Shown here in pieces: positions 17,670-26,341 of a DNA stretch of 64,000 bases (positions within the stretch are counted from its first letter, which is position 1; each line of letters opens with the position of its first letter). Source of the stretch: Mediterraneibacter massiliensis (GTDB lineage: Bacteria > Bacillota > Clostridia > Lachnospirales > Lachnospiraceae); assembly GCF_001487105.1 (NCBI RefSeq), contig NZ_LN913001.1, positions 645,353 to 709,352 on the forward strand, read 5' to 3'. The notes beneath the pieces were generated by a model that searched no databases, was not told where the DNA came from, and saw only the letters and a list, made by a program, of their open reading frames with translations. Made by a program: the position numbers and the translations under genes.

Positions 17670-18038
17670 ATGGCTCGTATCGCAGGTGTAGACTTACCAA
17701 GAGACAAACGTGTAGAAATTGGTTTGACTTATATTTATGGAATCGGAAGAACAAGTGCAAACCGTATTTTATCAGAGGCAGGAGTAGATCCTAGTACTCG
17801 TGTCAGAGATTTGACAAGTGAAGAAGTAAAAAAGATCAGCGCAGTGATCGATGAGACTCAGGTTGTAGAAGGTGATTTGAGAAGAGAGATCCAGCTGAAT
17901 ATCAAGAGACTGAAAGAAATCGGCTGCTATCGTGGAATCCGTCATAGAAAAGGACTTCCGGTGCGTGGACAGAAGACAAAGACAAACGCAAGAACATGTA
18001 AAGGTCCTAAGAGAACAGTAGCAAATAAGAAAAAATAA
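17670..18038 (+). CDS. rpsM: 30S ribosomal protein S13
   Basis: 122 residues. The ATG at 17670 follows TGGAGGAAAG and gives the standard start [19 protein letters not shown]; an upstream in-frame ATG at 17604 lies in the tandem repeat and is not credible. The basic tail ([21 protein letters not shown]) is intact. S13 forms bridges to the 50S subunit. Confidence 0.97.
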   Translation: MARIAGVDLPRDKRVEIGLTYIYGIGRTSANRILSEAGVDPSTRVRDLTSEEVKKISAVIDETQVVEGDLRREIQLNIKRLKEIGCYRGIRHRKGLPVRGQKTKTNARTCKGPKRTVANKKK

Positions 18039-18065
18039 CAAATTGAAGAAAGTAGGTTAGTTTAA

Positions 18066-18461
18066 ATGGCGAAAAAAGTTGCAAAAAAAGTAACAAAAAA
18101 ACGTGTCAAGAAAAACGTTGAACGCGGACAGGCACACATTCAGTCATCTTTCAATAATACAATCGTAACACTGACAGATGGACAGGGAAATGCTCTTTCA
18201 TGGGCAAGTGCAGGCGGTCTGGGATTTAGAGGTTCAAGGAAATCTACTCCATATGCAGCACAAATGGCGGCTGAGACAGCAGCAAAGGCGGCATTAGTAC
18301 ATGGTCTTAAGACAGTAGATGTTTTCGTAAAGGGTCCAGGTTCAGGCAGAGAAGCAGCGATCCGTGCATTGCAGGCTTGCGGAATTGATGTGACAAGTAT
18401 CAAAGATGTAACGCCGGTACCGCACAATGGTTGTCGTCCACCGAAACGCAGAAGAGTGTAA
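18066..18461 (+). CDS. rpsK: 30S ribosomal protein S11
   Basis: 131 residues. The basic N-terminus, the [23 protein letters not shown] motif and the CRPPKRRRV end identify S11, part of the 30S platform. The ribosome binding site is weak (GAAAGTAGG). It lies 27 bp after rpsM. Confidence 0.97.
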   Translation: MAKKVAKKVTKKRVKKNVERGQAHIQSSFNNTIVTLTDGQGNALSWASAGGLGFRGSRKSTPYAAQMAAETAAKAALVHGLKTVDVFVKGPGSGREAAIRALQACGIDVTSIKDVTPVPHNGCRPPKRRRV

Positions 18462-18559
18462 TCTGTGTCCGGCAGACCTTGATTTAATCAGTAGCACTGG
18501 AAGTAAACGAAAAATGCGGTAGTAATCCGCTGACATGTATAGAATTTAGGAGGAGAAAC

Positions 18560-19153
18560 ATGGCAGTAAACAGAGTTCCGGTTCTTAAAAGATGCCGTTC
18601 TTTAGGAATGGATCCAATCTATTTAGGAATTAGTAAAAAATCTAACAGACAGTTAAAAAGAACAAATAGAAAAATGAGCGAATATGGTTTGCAGCTGCGT
18701 GAAAAGCAGAAAGCAAAATTCATCTATGGCGTGCTGGAAAAACCATTTAGGAATTACTATGCGAAAGCAAAACAGATGGAAGGTATGACAGGTGAGAATC
18801 TGATGATTCTTCTGGAATCCAGACTGGACAATGTAATGTTCCGCATGGGATTTGCAAGAACAAGAAAAGAAGCAAGACAGATTGTAGACCATAAACATGT
18901 ACTTGTAAACGGCAAACAGGTAAATATTCCTTCTTACCTGCTCAAAGCCGGAGATACGGTTGAAATCAAAGAAAAACACAAAGGATGCCAGAGATATAAA
19001 GACATTCTGGAAGTGACAGGCGGAAATATGGTTCCGGACTGGTTGGATGTGGATTCTGAGAATCTGAAGGGCACTGTAAAAGAACTTCCGACAAGAGAGG
19101 CAATCGATGTTCCTGTTGATGAGATGTTGATCGTCGAGTTGTATTCTAAATAA
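18560..19153 (+). CDS. rpsD: 30S ribosomal protein S4, non-zinc form
   Basis: 197 residues. The S4 RNA-binding domain lies at about residues 86-150 (ESRLDNVMFRMGFARTRKEARQIVDHKHVLVNG). The N-terminal four-cysteine zinc site of the C+ form is absent; only one cysteine (RCRSLG) remains, as in C- forms. S4 nucleates 30S assembly and is a known translational repressor in other bacteria. Its position between rpsK and rpoA is a Clostridia-like arrangement. GGAGGAG precedes the ATG. Confidence 0.97.
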   Translation: MAVNRVPVLKRCRSLGMDPIYLGISKKSNRQLKRTNRKMSEYGLQLREKQKAKFIYGVLEKPFRNYYAKAKQMEGMTGENLMILLESRLDNVMFRMGFARTRKEARQIVDHKHVLVNGKQVNIPSYLLKAGDTVEIKEKHKGCQRYKDILEVTGGNMVPDWLDVDSENLKGTVKELPTREAIDVPVDEMLIVELYSK

Positions 19154-19235
19154 TATAGTCTGTGCTTAAAAGCGCAGATCATATAAGGAGTCGTACCCCC
19201 TCAACATATTTTAACCCATAAGGAGGGTCTGTGTA

Positions 19236-20195
19236 GTGTTTGATTTTAATAAACCGAATATTGAAATTACAGAAATTTCAGAAGATAAAAAGTATGGAAA
19301 ATTCGTAGTAGAGCCACTGGAAAGAGGATATGGCATTACTTTGGGAAATTCCCTGAGAAGGATTATGCTATCTTCTCTGCCGGGCGCAGCAATCAGTTCT
19401 GTAAAGATTGACGGCGTACTGCACGAATTTAGTTCCATCCCAGGTGTGAAAGAAGATGTAACTGAGATTATCATGAATCTGAAATCTCTGGCGATCAAAA
19501 ACACATCGGAATCAGACGAAGTTAAGACCGCATATATAGAATTTGAAGGTGAAGGCGTTGTCACAGGCGCTGATGTACAGACGGATTCGGATGTTGAGAT
19601 CATGAATCCGGAGCAGGTCATTGCTACTTTAAACGGCGGCAAAGACAGCAAACTATATATGGAACTTAGCATAACAAAGGGCAGAGGATATGTAAGCGCA
19701 GATAAAAACAAAAGCGAGGACTTGCCGATCGGGGTCATTCCGATCGATTCGATCTATACACCTGTAGAACGTGTAAACCTCACGGTTGAAAATACGCGTG
19801 TGGGTCAGATCACGGATTATGATAAGCTGACTTTAGATGTTTGGACAAAAGGTACCATGCATCCGGATGAGGCGGTAAGTCTTGCGGCAAAGGTTTTAAG
19901 CGAGCATTTAAAGCTGTTTATCGACTTGTCAGAAGTTGCGCAGTCTGCCGAAGTTATGATTGAAAAAGAAGATGATGAGAAAGAGAAAGTATTGGAAATG
20001 AGCATTGATGAGCTTGAACTTTCCGTACGTTCCTACAATTGTCTTAAGAGAGCCGGCATCAATACAGTGGAAGAACTGACAAATAAGACGCCGGAAGATA
20101 TGATGAAAGTGCGTAACCTTGGACGTAAGTCTTTGGAAGAAGTACTTGCAAAATTGAAAGAACTGAATCTGGAATTAAATCAAGGTGAAGAATAA
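19236..20195 (+). CDS. rpoA: RNA polymerase subunit alpha
   Basis: 319 residues from a GTG start, with AAGGAGGG upstream. The assembly domain ([23 protein letters not shown]) and the C-terminal DNA- and regulator-binding domain ([23 protein letters not shown], then [14 protein letters not shown]) are present and joined by an acidic linker. Alpha dimerises to start polymerase assembly. Confidence 0.97.
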   Translation: MFDFNKPNIEITEISEDKKYGKFVVEPLERGYGITLGNSLRRIMLSSLPGAAISSVKIDGVLHEFSSIPGVKEDVTEIIMNLKSLAIKNTSESDEVKTAYIEFEGEGVVTGADVQTDSDVEIMNPEQVIATLNGGKDSKLYMELSITKGRGYVSADKNKSEDLPIGVIPIDSIYTPVERVNLTVENTRVGQITDYDKLTLDVWTKGTMHPDEAVSLAAKVLSEHLKLFIDLSEVAQSAEVMIEKEDDEKEKVLEMSIDELELSVRSYNCLKRAGINTVEELTNKTPEDMMKVRNLGRKSLEEVLAKLKELNLELNQGEE

Positions 20196-20315
20196 TCCGG
20201 ATCAGAGATTTATTATTTAAATATCCTGTCAGTAAGTCCGACGTGCATGACAGGGGCATTTGATTAATAAGCCCGAAGACGCATAACCAAATGTTTTTTA
20301 TGGAGGATGAATAAA

Positions 20316-20852
20316 ATGGCAAAGTATAGAAAACTCGGAAGAACTTCTTCCCAGAGAAAAGCTTTACTTAGAAACCAGGTGACAGCACTGCTGAACCATG
20401 GAAAGATTATTACTACAGAAGCAAAGGCAAAAGAGATCCGTAAGATTGCAGAAGGCCTGATCGCTATGGCAGTAAAAGAAAAAGACAATTTTGATGAAGT
20501 TACAGTAATGGCAAAGGTTGCACGTAAAGATAAAGACGGCAAGAGAGTAAAAGAAGTCGTTGATGGCAAGAGAGTTACTGTATATGACGAAGTTGAGAAG
20601 AAGATTAAAAAAGATCAGCCAAGCAGACTGCATGCAAGAAGAGAAATGCTGAAGGTCCTTTATCCTGTAAAGGAAGTACCTGCTGCAGGAGCTGGAAGAA
20701 AGAAAAATACGAAAAATGTAGATCTGGTAGACAAATTGTTTACAGAGATCGCGCCAAAGTATGCTGACCGCAATGGTGGATACACAAGAATCGTAAAGAT
20801 AGGACAGCGTAAAGGTGACGCTGCTATGGAAGTTCTGATCGAACTTGTATAG
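20316..20852 (+). CDS. rplQ: 50S ribosomal protein L17, long form
   Basis: 178 residues. The ATG at 20316 is chosen because the in-frame ATG at 20307 overlaps the GGAGG site. The start MAKYRKLGRTSSQRKALLRNQVTALL and the end GGYTRIVKIGQRKGDAAMEVLIEL are canonical. A lysine-rich insertion of about 50 residues in the middle makes it longer than the roughly 120-residue form; such insertions occur in Clostridia. It is the last gene of the cluster. Confidence 0.96.
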   Translation: MAKYRKLGRTSSQRKALLRNQVTALLNHGKIITTEAKAKEIRKIAEGLIAMAVKEKDNFDEVTVMAKVARKDKDGKRVKEVVDGKRVTVYDEVEKKIKKDQPSRLHARREMLKVLYPVKEVPAAGAGRKKNTKNVDLVDKLFTEIAPKYADRNGGYTRIVKIGQRKGDAAMEVLIELV

Positions 20853-20911
20853 TTGTATCATTGCGCCGGACGCAGAGCCGATCATAAAATGAGACTATAA
20901 AAGAAACAAGA

Positions 20912-20966
20912 AGCCGCTGTAAAATAGATGATGTATGACATCTATTTTACAGCGGCTCTTTTATTA
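20912..20966. terminator. Strong terminator at the end of the ribosomal cluster
   Basis: A perfect 19-bp stem, AGCCGCTGTAAAATAGATG (20912-20930) with its complement (20939-20957), has an 8-base loop and is followed by CTTTTATTA. It lies between the convergent rplQ and the minus-strand gene at 20970, and the A-rich left flank lets it work in both directions. Confidence 0.92.
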
Positions 20967-20969
20967 CGC

Positions 20970-21461
20970 TCATAGCAATGTCCTGCTTTTATAATCGATC
21001 ACAATCTGCTTTATTTTATCTGCCGCTTCCTCAGCGACTTTTTTATCTTTATTTCTTTTTTTCCCCTGACCAAAAAATATTTCTGTCACGCTCTGTAAGA
21101 TTTCATAAGGTTCTAGATTGATGTATATTTCTGCGGCGTCTTCATGTTGCTCTGCAACCGTAGCATTTAGAATACTTCCATTATATTTTAATGTCTCCAG
21201 TTTATCTGTATCGTAGGTACGGATCAAAGCCCTGGTAATACTGGATATTGCTCTGGTAGCGATAACTGCTTTTTCTGCCTTGAGGCCAAGTCGGATCGTA
21301 TAGGGGTCTATTCTGGAAATAAAGCGGAATTCCCGGCCATAACGCTGCGAATTCGTGGTAGTATTGGCATTTTGGCAGGCCTCTGCGATGGCATGCTCGA
21401 ATTCTTCAGTAAGAGGGATTTTTTTATTAGCTGCCGTGACATCCAATATATAACTGTACAT
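20970..21461 (-). CDS. Hypothetical protein
   Basis: 163 residues from the ATG at 21461 (MYSYILDVTAANKKI), which has AAGGAGG at the right distance; a longer frame upstream lacks such a site. It is a soluble mixed alpha/beta protein ending in a lysine-rich helix (GQGKKRNKDKKVAEEAADKI). No signal peptide or known motif is seen, and I do not recognise the family. It has its own promoter and converges on rplQ. Confidence 0.7.
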   Translation of the reverse strand: MYSYILDVTAANKKIPLTEEFEHAIAEACQNANTTTNSQRYGREFRFISRIDPYTIRLGLKAEKAVIATRAISSITRALIRTYDTDKLETLKYNGSILNATVAEQHEDAAEIYINLEPYEILQSVTEIFFGQGKKRNKDKKVAEEAADKIKQIVIDYKSRTLL

Positions 21462-21492
21462 AAATGTATACCTCCTTGATGTTTGATAATTT

Positions 21493-21521
21493 AGTATAGC
21501 ACAGATTAATAAAAAATACAA
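21493..21521 (-). promoter_or_regulatory. Candidate promoter of the minus-strand hypothetical gene
   Basis: On the minus strand TTGTAT (complement of 21516-21521), 17-bp spacer, TATACT (complement of 21493-21498), about 30 bp before the ATG at 21461. Confidence 0.55.
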
Positions 21522-21545
21522 ATGTAAAAACATTTAAGCTAATTG

Positions 21546-21574
21546 TTGACAAGTGTGTTTCTATACGTTAATAT
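21546..21574 (+). promoter_or_regulatory. Candidate promoter of the orphan gene pair
   Basis: TTGACA (21546-21551), 17-bp spacer, TAATAT (21569-21574), about 70 bp before the ATG at 21643. It is divergent to the promoter at 21493-21521. Confidence 0.6.
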
Positions 21575-21642
21575 AATGTAAAATACATATATAATAATAT
21601 ATTAATATTTAAACATCGAAAAACATGTCGGGAGGAGAAAAA

Positions 21643-22371
21643 ATGGAACATACAGATATGGAAAAGGGAAAAAGATCAGAAAAGATAAAGAATATGCAGA
21701 TGTATTCACCAATAAGAGAAAAAATCAGATATTGGAGAAAGAAAACAAAAGCAGGCGATCTGTACCGGCAGAAAACAGATTTAGACTGCATACTGACAGA
21801 CGGAAATTTGAATGCCGACACGATTTTTTCTCTGTGGCTTCCACTGCGTTATGTTTTAAATCATTTTGCCTGTGCTTCATGGGAAAAGTGGAAGGAATAT
21901 GAGTATGAAGAATTGAAACCTAAAAAAGTAGGATTAAAAGAGTATCCGGAGTTTTTAAATGACCTTCTGGCAAATATGGAAGAGTATTTACCGGCAGAGA
22001 AACTGACAGCATTATTATCTGTATTATTTGATCTTGGACAACAGCGCTGCAATGTGATGATCTTGCCCTACAGGGCATGGAACAGAAGACGAGGTGAAGC
22101 TCCTTACTGGGAATATCTGCCGCATTTTTTGTATGATCTTTTGCGTACAGATTCGCCTATATTTTTACAGGCAATGTCTGCCTGGATAAGAAGTGAACAT
22201 CTGGAAATGTTCTTTATGGATGAGAGGTTAGAAAAAGAGTCTCTCAAAGATTTGGCAGGTACAGGAATGGTGTGGAGGCATGCACCAAAAAATATAGATT
22301 TAGAGAAACTGCTGACAAATTATATTGCGATTTTAAAAGAGCGCAAAAAAAGGCTTTCGGCGGCTGTGTAA
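21643..22371 (+). CDS. Hypothetical protein, first of an orphan pair
   Basis: 242 residues. The ATG at 21643 follows GGAGGAG directly; an upstream in-frame ATG at 21625 lacks a site. The N-terminus is highly charged, and the rest is helical and rich in aromatic residues (for example ILPYRAWNRRRGEAPYWEYLP). No membrane segment or catalytic motif is visible, and I do not recognise a family. It is followed after 38 bp by a second unknown gene, so the two form an operon. Confidence 0.7.
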   Translation: MEHTDMEKGKRSEKIKNMQMYSPIREKIRYWRKKTKAGDLYRQKTDLDCILTDGNLNADTIFSLWLPLRYVLNHFACASWEKWKEYEYEELKPKKVGLKEYPEFLNDLLANMEEYLPAEKLTALLSVLFDLGQQRCNVMILPYRAWNRRRGEAPYWEYLPHFLYDLLRTDSPIFLQAMSAWIRSEHLEMFFMDERLEKESLKDLAGTGMVWRHAPKNIDLEKLLTNYIAILKERKKRLSAAV

Positions 22372-22409
22372 GAAATACGTTATGGTATGTATATAGGAGG
22401 AGTGTCAGG

Positions 22410-22961
22410 ATGAAACAAGACAGCAGGATCATATTAGAACAAATTGTAAACAGAAAATCCAGAGAACTATGTTTAGAGAAGCAAAAGTGGGATACAAGCG
22501 CCTCTATTGTAACGATTTTCCGTGAAGAATGGCATGTGTTCGCACGACTTTTACATCCTTTGGTTTCTATATTGGAGATACAGTCTTCCTTCTATGTGGA
22601 GGAGGAGTATATCAGGGCTGTTTGGTATCCGCATCCTGTGATGATGACTGCGGATACCAGAAGGGAGTTTATTCTTTTTGCCAATGAGGCAAATATAGAA
22701 CTGTATTCAGGAGGCAGATTCTGGTGTGATGAAAATATGGACTTTGCATATGAAATCGTACTTCCGGCAGAAATGGCAGAAAAATGTGAGCGCGAAGCGG
22801 CAAGACAATTATTTGATATACCGTATTCAAACTTCTGTGATCTTCATCTGCCCCTTGTCATGCTCAAAAGAGGCAGTTGGAAAGCCGATACTGCAAAACG
22901 ATATCTGGCAGAATTGAGGGAAAGAGGATATGTAGACAATACAAAATATGATCTTTGGTGA
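22410..22961 (+). CDS. Hypothetical protein, second of an orphan pair
   Basis: 183 residues. The ATG at 22410 follows TAGGAGGAG; the longer upstream frame overlaps the previous gene and lacks a site. The protein is soluble, with many aromatic and acidic residues (YVEEEYIRAVWYPHPVMM, SGGRFWCDENMDF). The C-terminal segment KADTAKRYLAELRERGYVD is helical. No known motif was recognised. It stands immediately before, but about 200 bp from, the sugar transporter operon. Confidence 0.7.
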   Translation: MKQDSRIILEQIVNRKSRELCLEKQKWDTSASIVTIFREEWHVFARLLHPLVSILEIQSSFYVEEEYIRAVWYPHPVMMTADTRREFILFANEANIELYSGGRFWCDENMDFAYEIVLPAEMAEKCEREAARQLFDIPYSNFCDLHLPLVMLKRGSWKADTAKRYLAELRERGYVDNTKYDLW

Positions 22962-23067
22962 AGGATACGATCGGAAGAGGTCTGCAAGAGAGAGTTGGTA
23001 TAGGAATGAGTTTTTGAAAAATTTATATAAAACATATCGGATTATAAAAGAAAAAATATAAAAAATG

Positions 23068-23073
23068 TATAAT
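23068..23073 (+). promoter_or_regulatory. Weak -10 element before the first sugar transporter
   Basis: TATAAT at 23068-23073 lies in a very AT-rich region, with no clear -35. Downstream, TTGAACAAAAATGA (23094) and GTGAACGAAAA (23108) look like half-sites in direct repeat that might bind the YesN-type regulator of this operon. Both points are tentative. Confidence 0.3.
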
Positions 23074-23163
23074 ACAGTAAAATATTGAACAAAAATGAGA
23101 AAATAGTGAACGAAAAAAAGAAAGAAAAAAGATAAAATTTTAGTCAGAAAGGGGGAAGCGAAG

Positions 23164-24063
23164 ATGTTCAAAAAGAAGCAATACTATAAGAAGAAAGCTA
23201 TGCCATATTTTATGCTTTTGCCACTTCTTGCCGTGATTGCCGTATTTATGCTGTATCCTATATTTAATACTTTCTGGCTGAGCATGCAGGATCATGTATT
23301 GACGAATATGCAGGACATGGGATTTAACGGAGGAGCTAATTTCATAAGGCTTATGGAGGACGAGACTTTTTGGAAGGCAGCTGTAAACTCTGTTTTCTGG
23401 ACAGTTGTTAATGTTATTTTGCAGTTGTTCTTCGGTCTGCTCGTAGCACTTCTGCTGAATCAAAAATTCAAAGGAAGAGGCGTGTTCCGCGCATTGATTT
23501 TTACACCTTGGGCAGTAGGCGGAATTTTGGTGGCACTGATTTGGAGCTTTATGTTTAATGAAAGCGTAGGAGTCATCGGAGATTTGTTGATGAAGCTGGG
23601 GATCGTGGATGGAAAAATATCCTGGTTTTCTAGCGGCACTTCAGCTATGTGGGCAATGATCATAGCAAATACCTGGAGAGGTGTTCCGTTTTTTGCAATC
23701 AGTATATTGTCAGCACTGCAGACGATACCCACAGAAGTATATGAATCAGCAGATGTGGATGGAGCGTCGGCTATGTACAAGTTTTTCAAGATCACATTGC
23801 CGTTGATAAAGGATACTTTGCTGCTTACGACGCTGCTTAGGACAATCTGGACTTTGAATATTGTGGATATTATTTATGGGATGACAAAAGGAGGGCCAAA
23901 TTTCTCTACATTGACGATTCCGGTATATATCATGATGACGTTTAATGATTCCCTGGATGCTGGATATGCTTCTGCAATGGCTGTCATCGTAATGATTGTA
24001 CTTGTTGTTTTCTCGGCTATATATTTGAAAATTGGGAAATACGGAGAGGAGGAGTATTACTGA
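23164..24063 (+). CDS. Sugar ABC transporter permease, MalF/UgpA type
   Basis: 299 residues, with six hydrophobic helices and the permease EAA loop (ESADVDGASAMYKFFKITLPLIK, residues about 195-217). It would form one half of the membrane channel of a carbohydrate importer (CUT1 type). GGGGGAAG precedes the ATG. Its TGA overlaps the next permease start. The operon lacks an ATPase, so a shared MsmK/MalK-type ATPase from elsewhere is expected. Confidence 0.93.
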   Translation: MFKKKQYYKKKAMPYFMLLPLLAVIAVFMLYPIFNTFWLSMQDHVLTNMQDMGFNGGANFIRLMEDETFWKAAVNSVFWTVVNVILQLFFGLLVALLLNQKFKGRGVFRALIFTPWAVGGILVALIWSFMFNESVGVIGDLLMKLGIVDGKISWFSSGTSAMWAMIIANTWRGVPFFAISILSALQTIPTEVYESADVDGASAMYKFFKITLPLIKDTLLLTTLLRTIWTLNIVDIIYGMTKGGPNFSTLTIPVYIMMTFNDSLDAGYASAMAVIVMIVLVVFSAIYLKIGKYGEEEYY

Positions 24064-24905
24064 TGAAACGGACAACGAAAAAGAGGATCATTAAGACATT
24101 TACCTGCTACATACCTGTCGCGGTCGTGACAATTATCATGTTGTTTCCGTTTTACTGGTTTTTGAATACATCCCTTAAAGAACAGGGTTCCATTATGAAA
24201 CTCCCGGTGAAATATCTTCCGGATCCGTTTACAATGGACAACTATGCGTCCATGCTTTCCAGTATGGGATTTGATAAATACTTTTTAAACAGCTTATTTG
24301 TATCTATTGTCACGACGATTTTTGTTATAGCAATCGCGATCATGGGAGGATACGCGATATCACGATATAAATTCAGAGGTAAAAAATTTGTTTTTCTGCT
24401 GCTTTTAGTGACACAGATGCTTCCAGGCGTCGTAATACTGGTACCCTTATTCACGATCTTTAATAATATGGGACTGATCAACAATCTGTGGTCACTTGTG
24501 ATCGTAAATACAACAGTGAATCTTCCGTTTTGTACGATCATGATCAGCGGTTTCTTTTCGGGAGTTTCCCCTACCTTGGAGGAAGCGGCTCAGATTGACG
24601 GATGTACGATTTTAAAATCTGTATTTAAAATTGTCGTGCCTACGATCCTGCCGGGAATCGTTGCAAGCGGCGCCTTCGCGTTTGTTAATACATGGAACGA
24701 ATTTGTATATTCGTTGAATTTTATCAGTGATTCGGATAAATTTACCCTGCCGGTTGGCTTGAGTATGATGAAAGGTGAGTTTACGGTAAATTACGGAGGG
24801 CTGGCGGCAGGAACGGTTGTAGCTTTGATACCGGTGCTTCTGATCTTCTGCTATATCCAGAAATATCTGGTGCAGGGACTTGCTTCAGGAGCTGTAAAAG
24901 GATAA
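24063..24905 (+). CDS. Sugar ABC transporter permease, MalG/UgpE type
   Basis: 280 residues, six membrane helices and the EAA loop EEAAQIDGCTILKSVFKIVVPTILPG. It is the partner of the preceding permease, with which it overlaps (TGATG). The end QKYLVQGLASGAVKG is typical of this class. It is followed by the binding protein gene after 51 bp. Confidence 0.93.
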   Translation: MKRTTKKRIIKTFTCYIPVAVVTIIMLFPFYWFLNTSLKEQGSIMKLPVKYLPDPFTMDNYASMLSSMGFDKYFLNSLFVSIVTTIFVIAIAIMGGYAISRYKFRGKKFVFLLLLVTQMLPGVVILVPLFTIFNNMGLINNLWSLVIVNTTVNLPFCTIMISGFFSGVSPTLEEAAQIDGCTILKSVFKIVVPTILPGIVASGAFAFVNTWNEFVYSLNFISDSDKFTLPVGLSMMKGEFTVNYGGLAAGTVVALIPVLLIFCYIQKYLVQGLASGAVKG

Positions 24906-24956
24906 CAGTAAAAAATGCCGTATAAAGGCAGTTAAATAAAGGAGGAAAAGGAAATC

Positions 24957-26273
24957 ATGAAGAAAAAGAAAGTCATCAGTATATTGTTGACAGGCGTTTT
25001 GCTGACAGGCATGCTTGCAGGCTGCGGAGCAAAAGGAGAAGAAAGCGCATCAAAAGACAAAGAGACGATCGAGTTTTGGTACCATGACGGGAACGCGAAT
25101 TCGAACGCTATTTTTGAAAAGCTGATCGCGCAGTTTGAGGAAGAAAACCCAGAGTATAAAGTGGAATATGTGGGATTGCCGTCAGATTCTTATTTGCAGA
25201 AATATAATACGGCGATCGCGACAAATACAGTGCCGGATGTTGCAAGTATCCGCGACCAGGATGTATCGACGTTGATCAATCAAGGCGCTCTCTCCTGTGT
25301 CGAAGAAGATTTTAACAGTTTTGAAGAAAAAGACCATATTGCTGAAAATGCGCTCAACGCCATACGGAATTGTTCGACAGATGGAAAACTCTATTGTCTG
25401 CCGCAATATACGCAGCCGCAGGTATACTGGTATAACACGACTCTGATGAAAGAAAAAGGAGTAGAAATTCCGAAAACGATCGATGAATTTATGCAGGATT
25501 GTGAAACTTATGCGGACGCGGACAACGGTACATACTTCTACTCTTTGAGAGGCGGCGCAGGTTCCCTGGATAATATGCTGGATTTTATTTTTACTTACGC
25601 AAACCAGGATCAGCTTTTTGATGAAGAAGGCAACTGTGTATTAAGTGATCCGATCTTTACAGAGGCATTGGAAGCATACGCTTCTATCTACTGGAATGGC
25701 TGGACATCAAAAGACAGTGTATCTAACAGCTATAAAGAAATGGTAGCAGAATTTGGCTCCGGTACGGCTATGGGAATCGCGAATAATTCTTCTGCACTGG
25801 CAGAAAATATTAATAATTTGGGTGAAGGGAATTTTACCAACGCGCTTGCTCCGGCAAATAAGGAAGGTGTTGTGGTGACAAAAGATGTTCCATTCTTGGG
25901 CTATACTGTGTTTGAAGGCGCAAAAAACAGAGAAGGCGGAGTAAAATTCTTAGAATTCCTCGTATCTCACGACGCAGTATCCTATTTCTGTGAAAAAGAC
26001 GGACGAGTTCCGGTCAATGATCTAGTCTATGAGGACGAATGGTATCAGGACAATACATATATGCCGGTATATGAAGAAATGATGAGTTCAAAGGATGTAA
26101 AATTTCTTGCCAGACCATTATGGCTACCTGAATGGAATGAATTTTTGACAAAGGTACAGGAGCCAGGACTGCAGGCTGTCCTGCTCAAAGAAAAGACGGC
26201 TGAAGAAGTACTGCAGGAATGGGCAGAATACTTGACAGCTGCCCAGAAAGGATATCTGGAATCAACCAAATAA
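24957..26273 (+). CDS. Sugar-binding lipoprotein of ABC transporter
   Basis: 438 residues. The signal peptide ends in a lipobox (LAGCG, Cys at residue 22), so the protein is lipid-anchored outside the membrane. The body fits the family 1 extracellular sugar-binding fold (EFWYHDGNANSNAIFEKLIAQFEEENP; IATNTVPDVASIRDQ). GGAGG precedes the ATG. Gene order permease-permease-binding protein is less common than binding protein first. The neighbouring hydrolase and sensor suggest an oligosaccharide ligand. Confidence 0.93.
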   Translation: MKKKKVISILLTGVLLTGMLAGCGAKGEESASKDKETIEFWYHDGNANSNAIFEKLIAQFEEENPEYKVEYVGLPSDSYLQKYNTAIATNTVPDVASIRDQDVSTLINQGALSCVEEDFNSFEEKDHIAENALNAIRNCSTDGKLYCLPQYTQPQVYWYNTTLMKEKGVEIPKTIDEFMQDCETYADADNGTYFYSLRGGAGSLDNMLDFIFTYANQDQLFDEEGNCVLSDPIFTEALEAYASIYWNGWTSKDSVSNSYKEMVAEFGSGTAMGIANNSSALAENINNLGEGNFTNALAPANKEGVVVTKDVPFLGYTVFEGAKNREGGVKFLEFLVSHDAVSYFCEKDGRVPVNDLVYEDEWYQDNTYMPVYEEMMSSKDVKFLARPLWLPEWNEFLTKVQEPGLQAVLLKEKTAEEVLQEWAEYLTAAQKGYLESTK

Positions 26274-26294
26274 CAGCAAAGGAAATATAAGACA

Positions 26295-26327
26295 AGGGTC
26301 TGCACTAGGAAGGGCAGACCCTGTTTT
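26295..26327 (+). terminator. Hairpin after the binding-protein gene
   Basis: AGGGTCTGC (26295-26303) pairs with GCAGACCCT (26314-26322), followed by GTTTT. It lies between the binding-protein and hydrolase genes. It may reduce read-through or protect the upstream mRNA, giving more binding protein than hydrolase. Confidence 0.7.
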
Positions 26328-26341
26328 GGAAGAGAAAGAAA

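Noticed and set aside
17453..17794. Open frame through the 69-bp tandem repeat giving a repeated [13 protein letters not shown] peptide
   Set aside because: The 69-bp period keeps any frame open, there is no ribosome binding site, and it overlaps rpsM in another frame.
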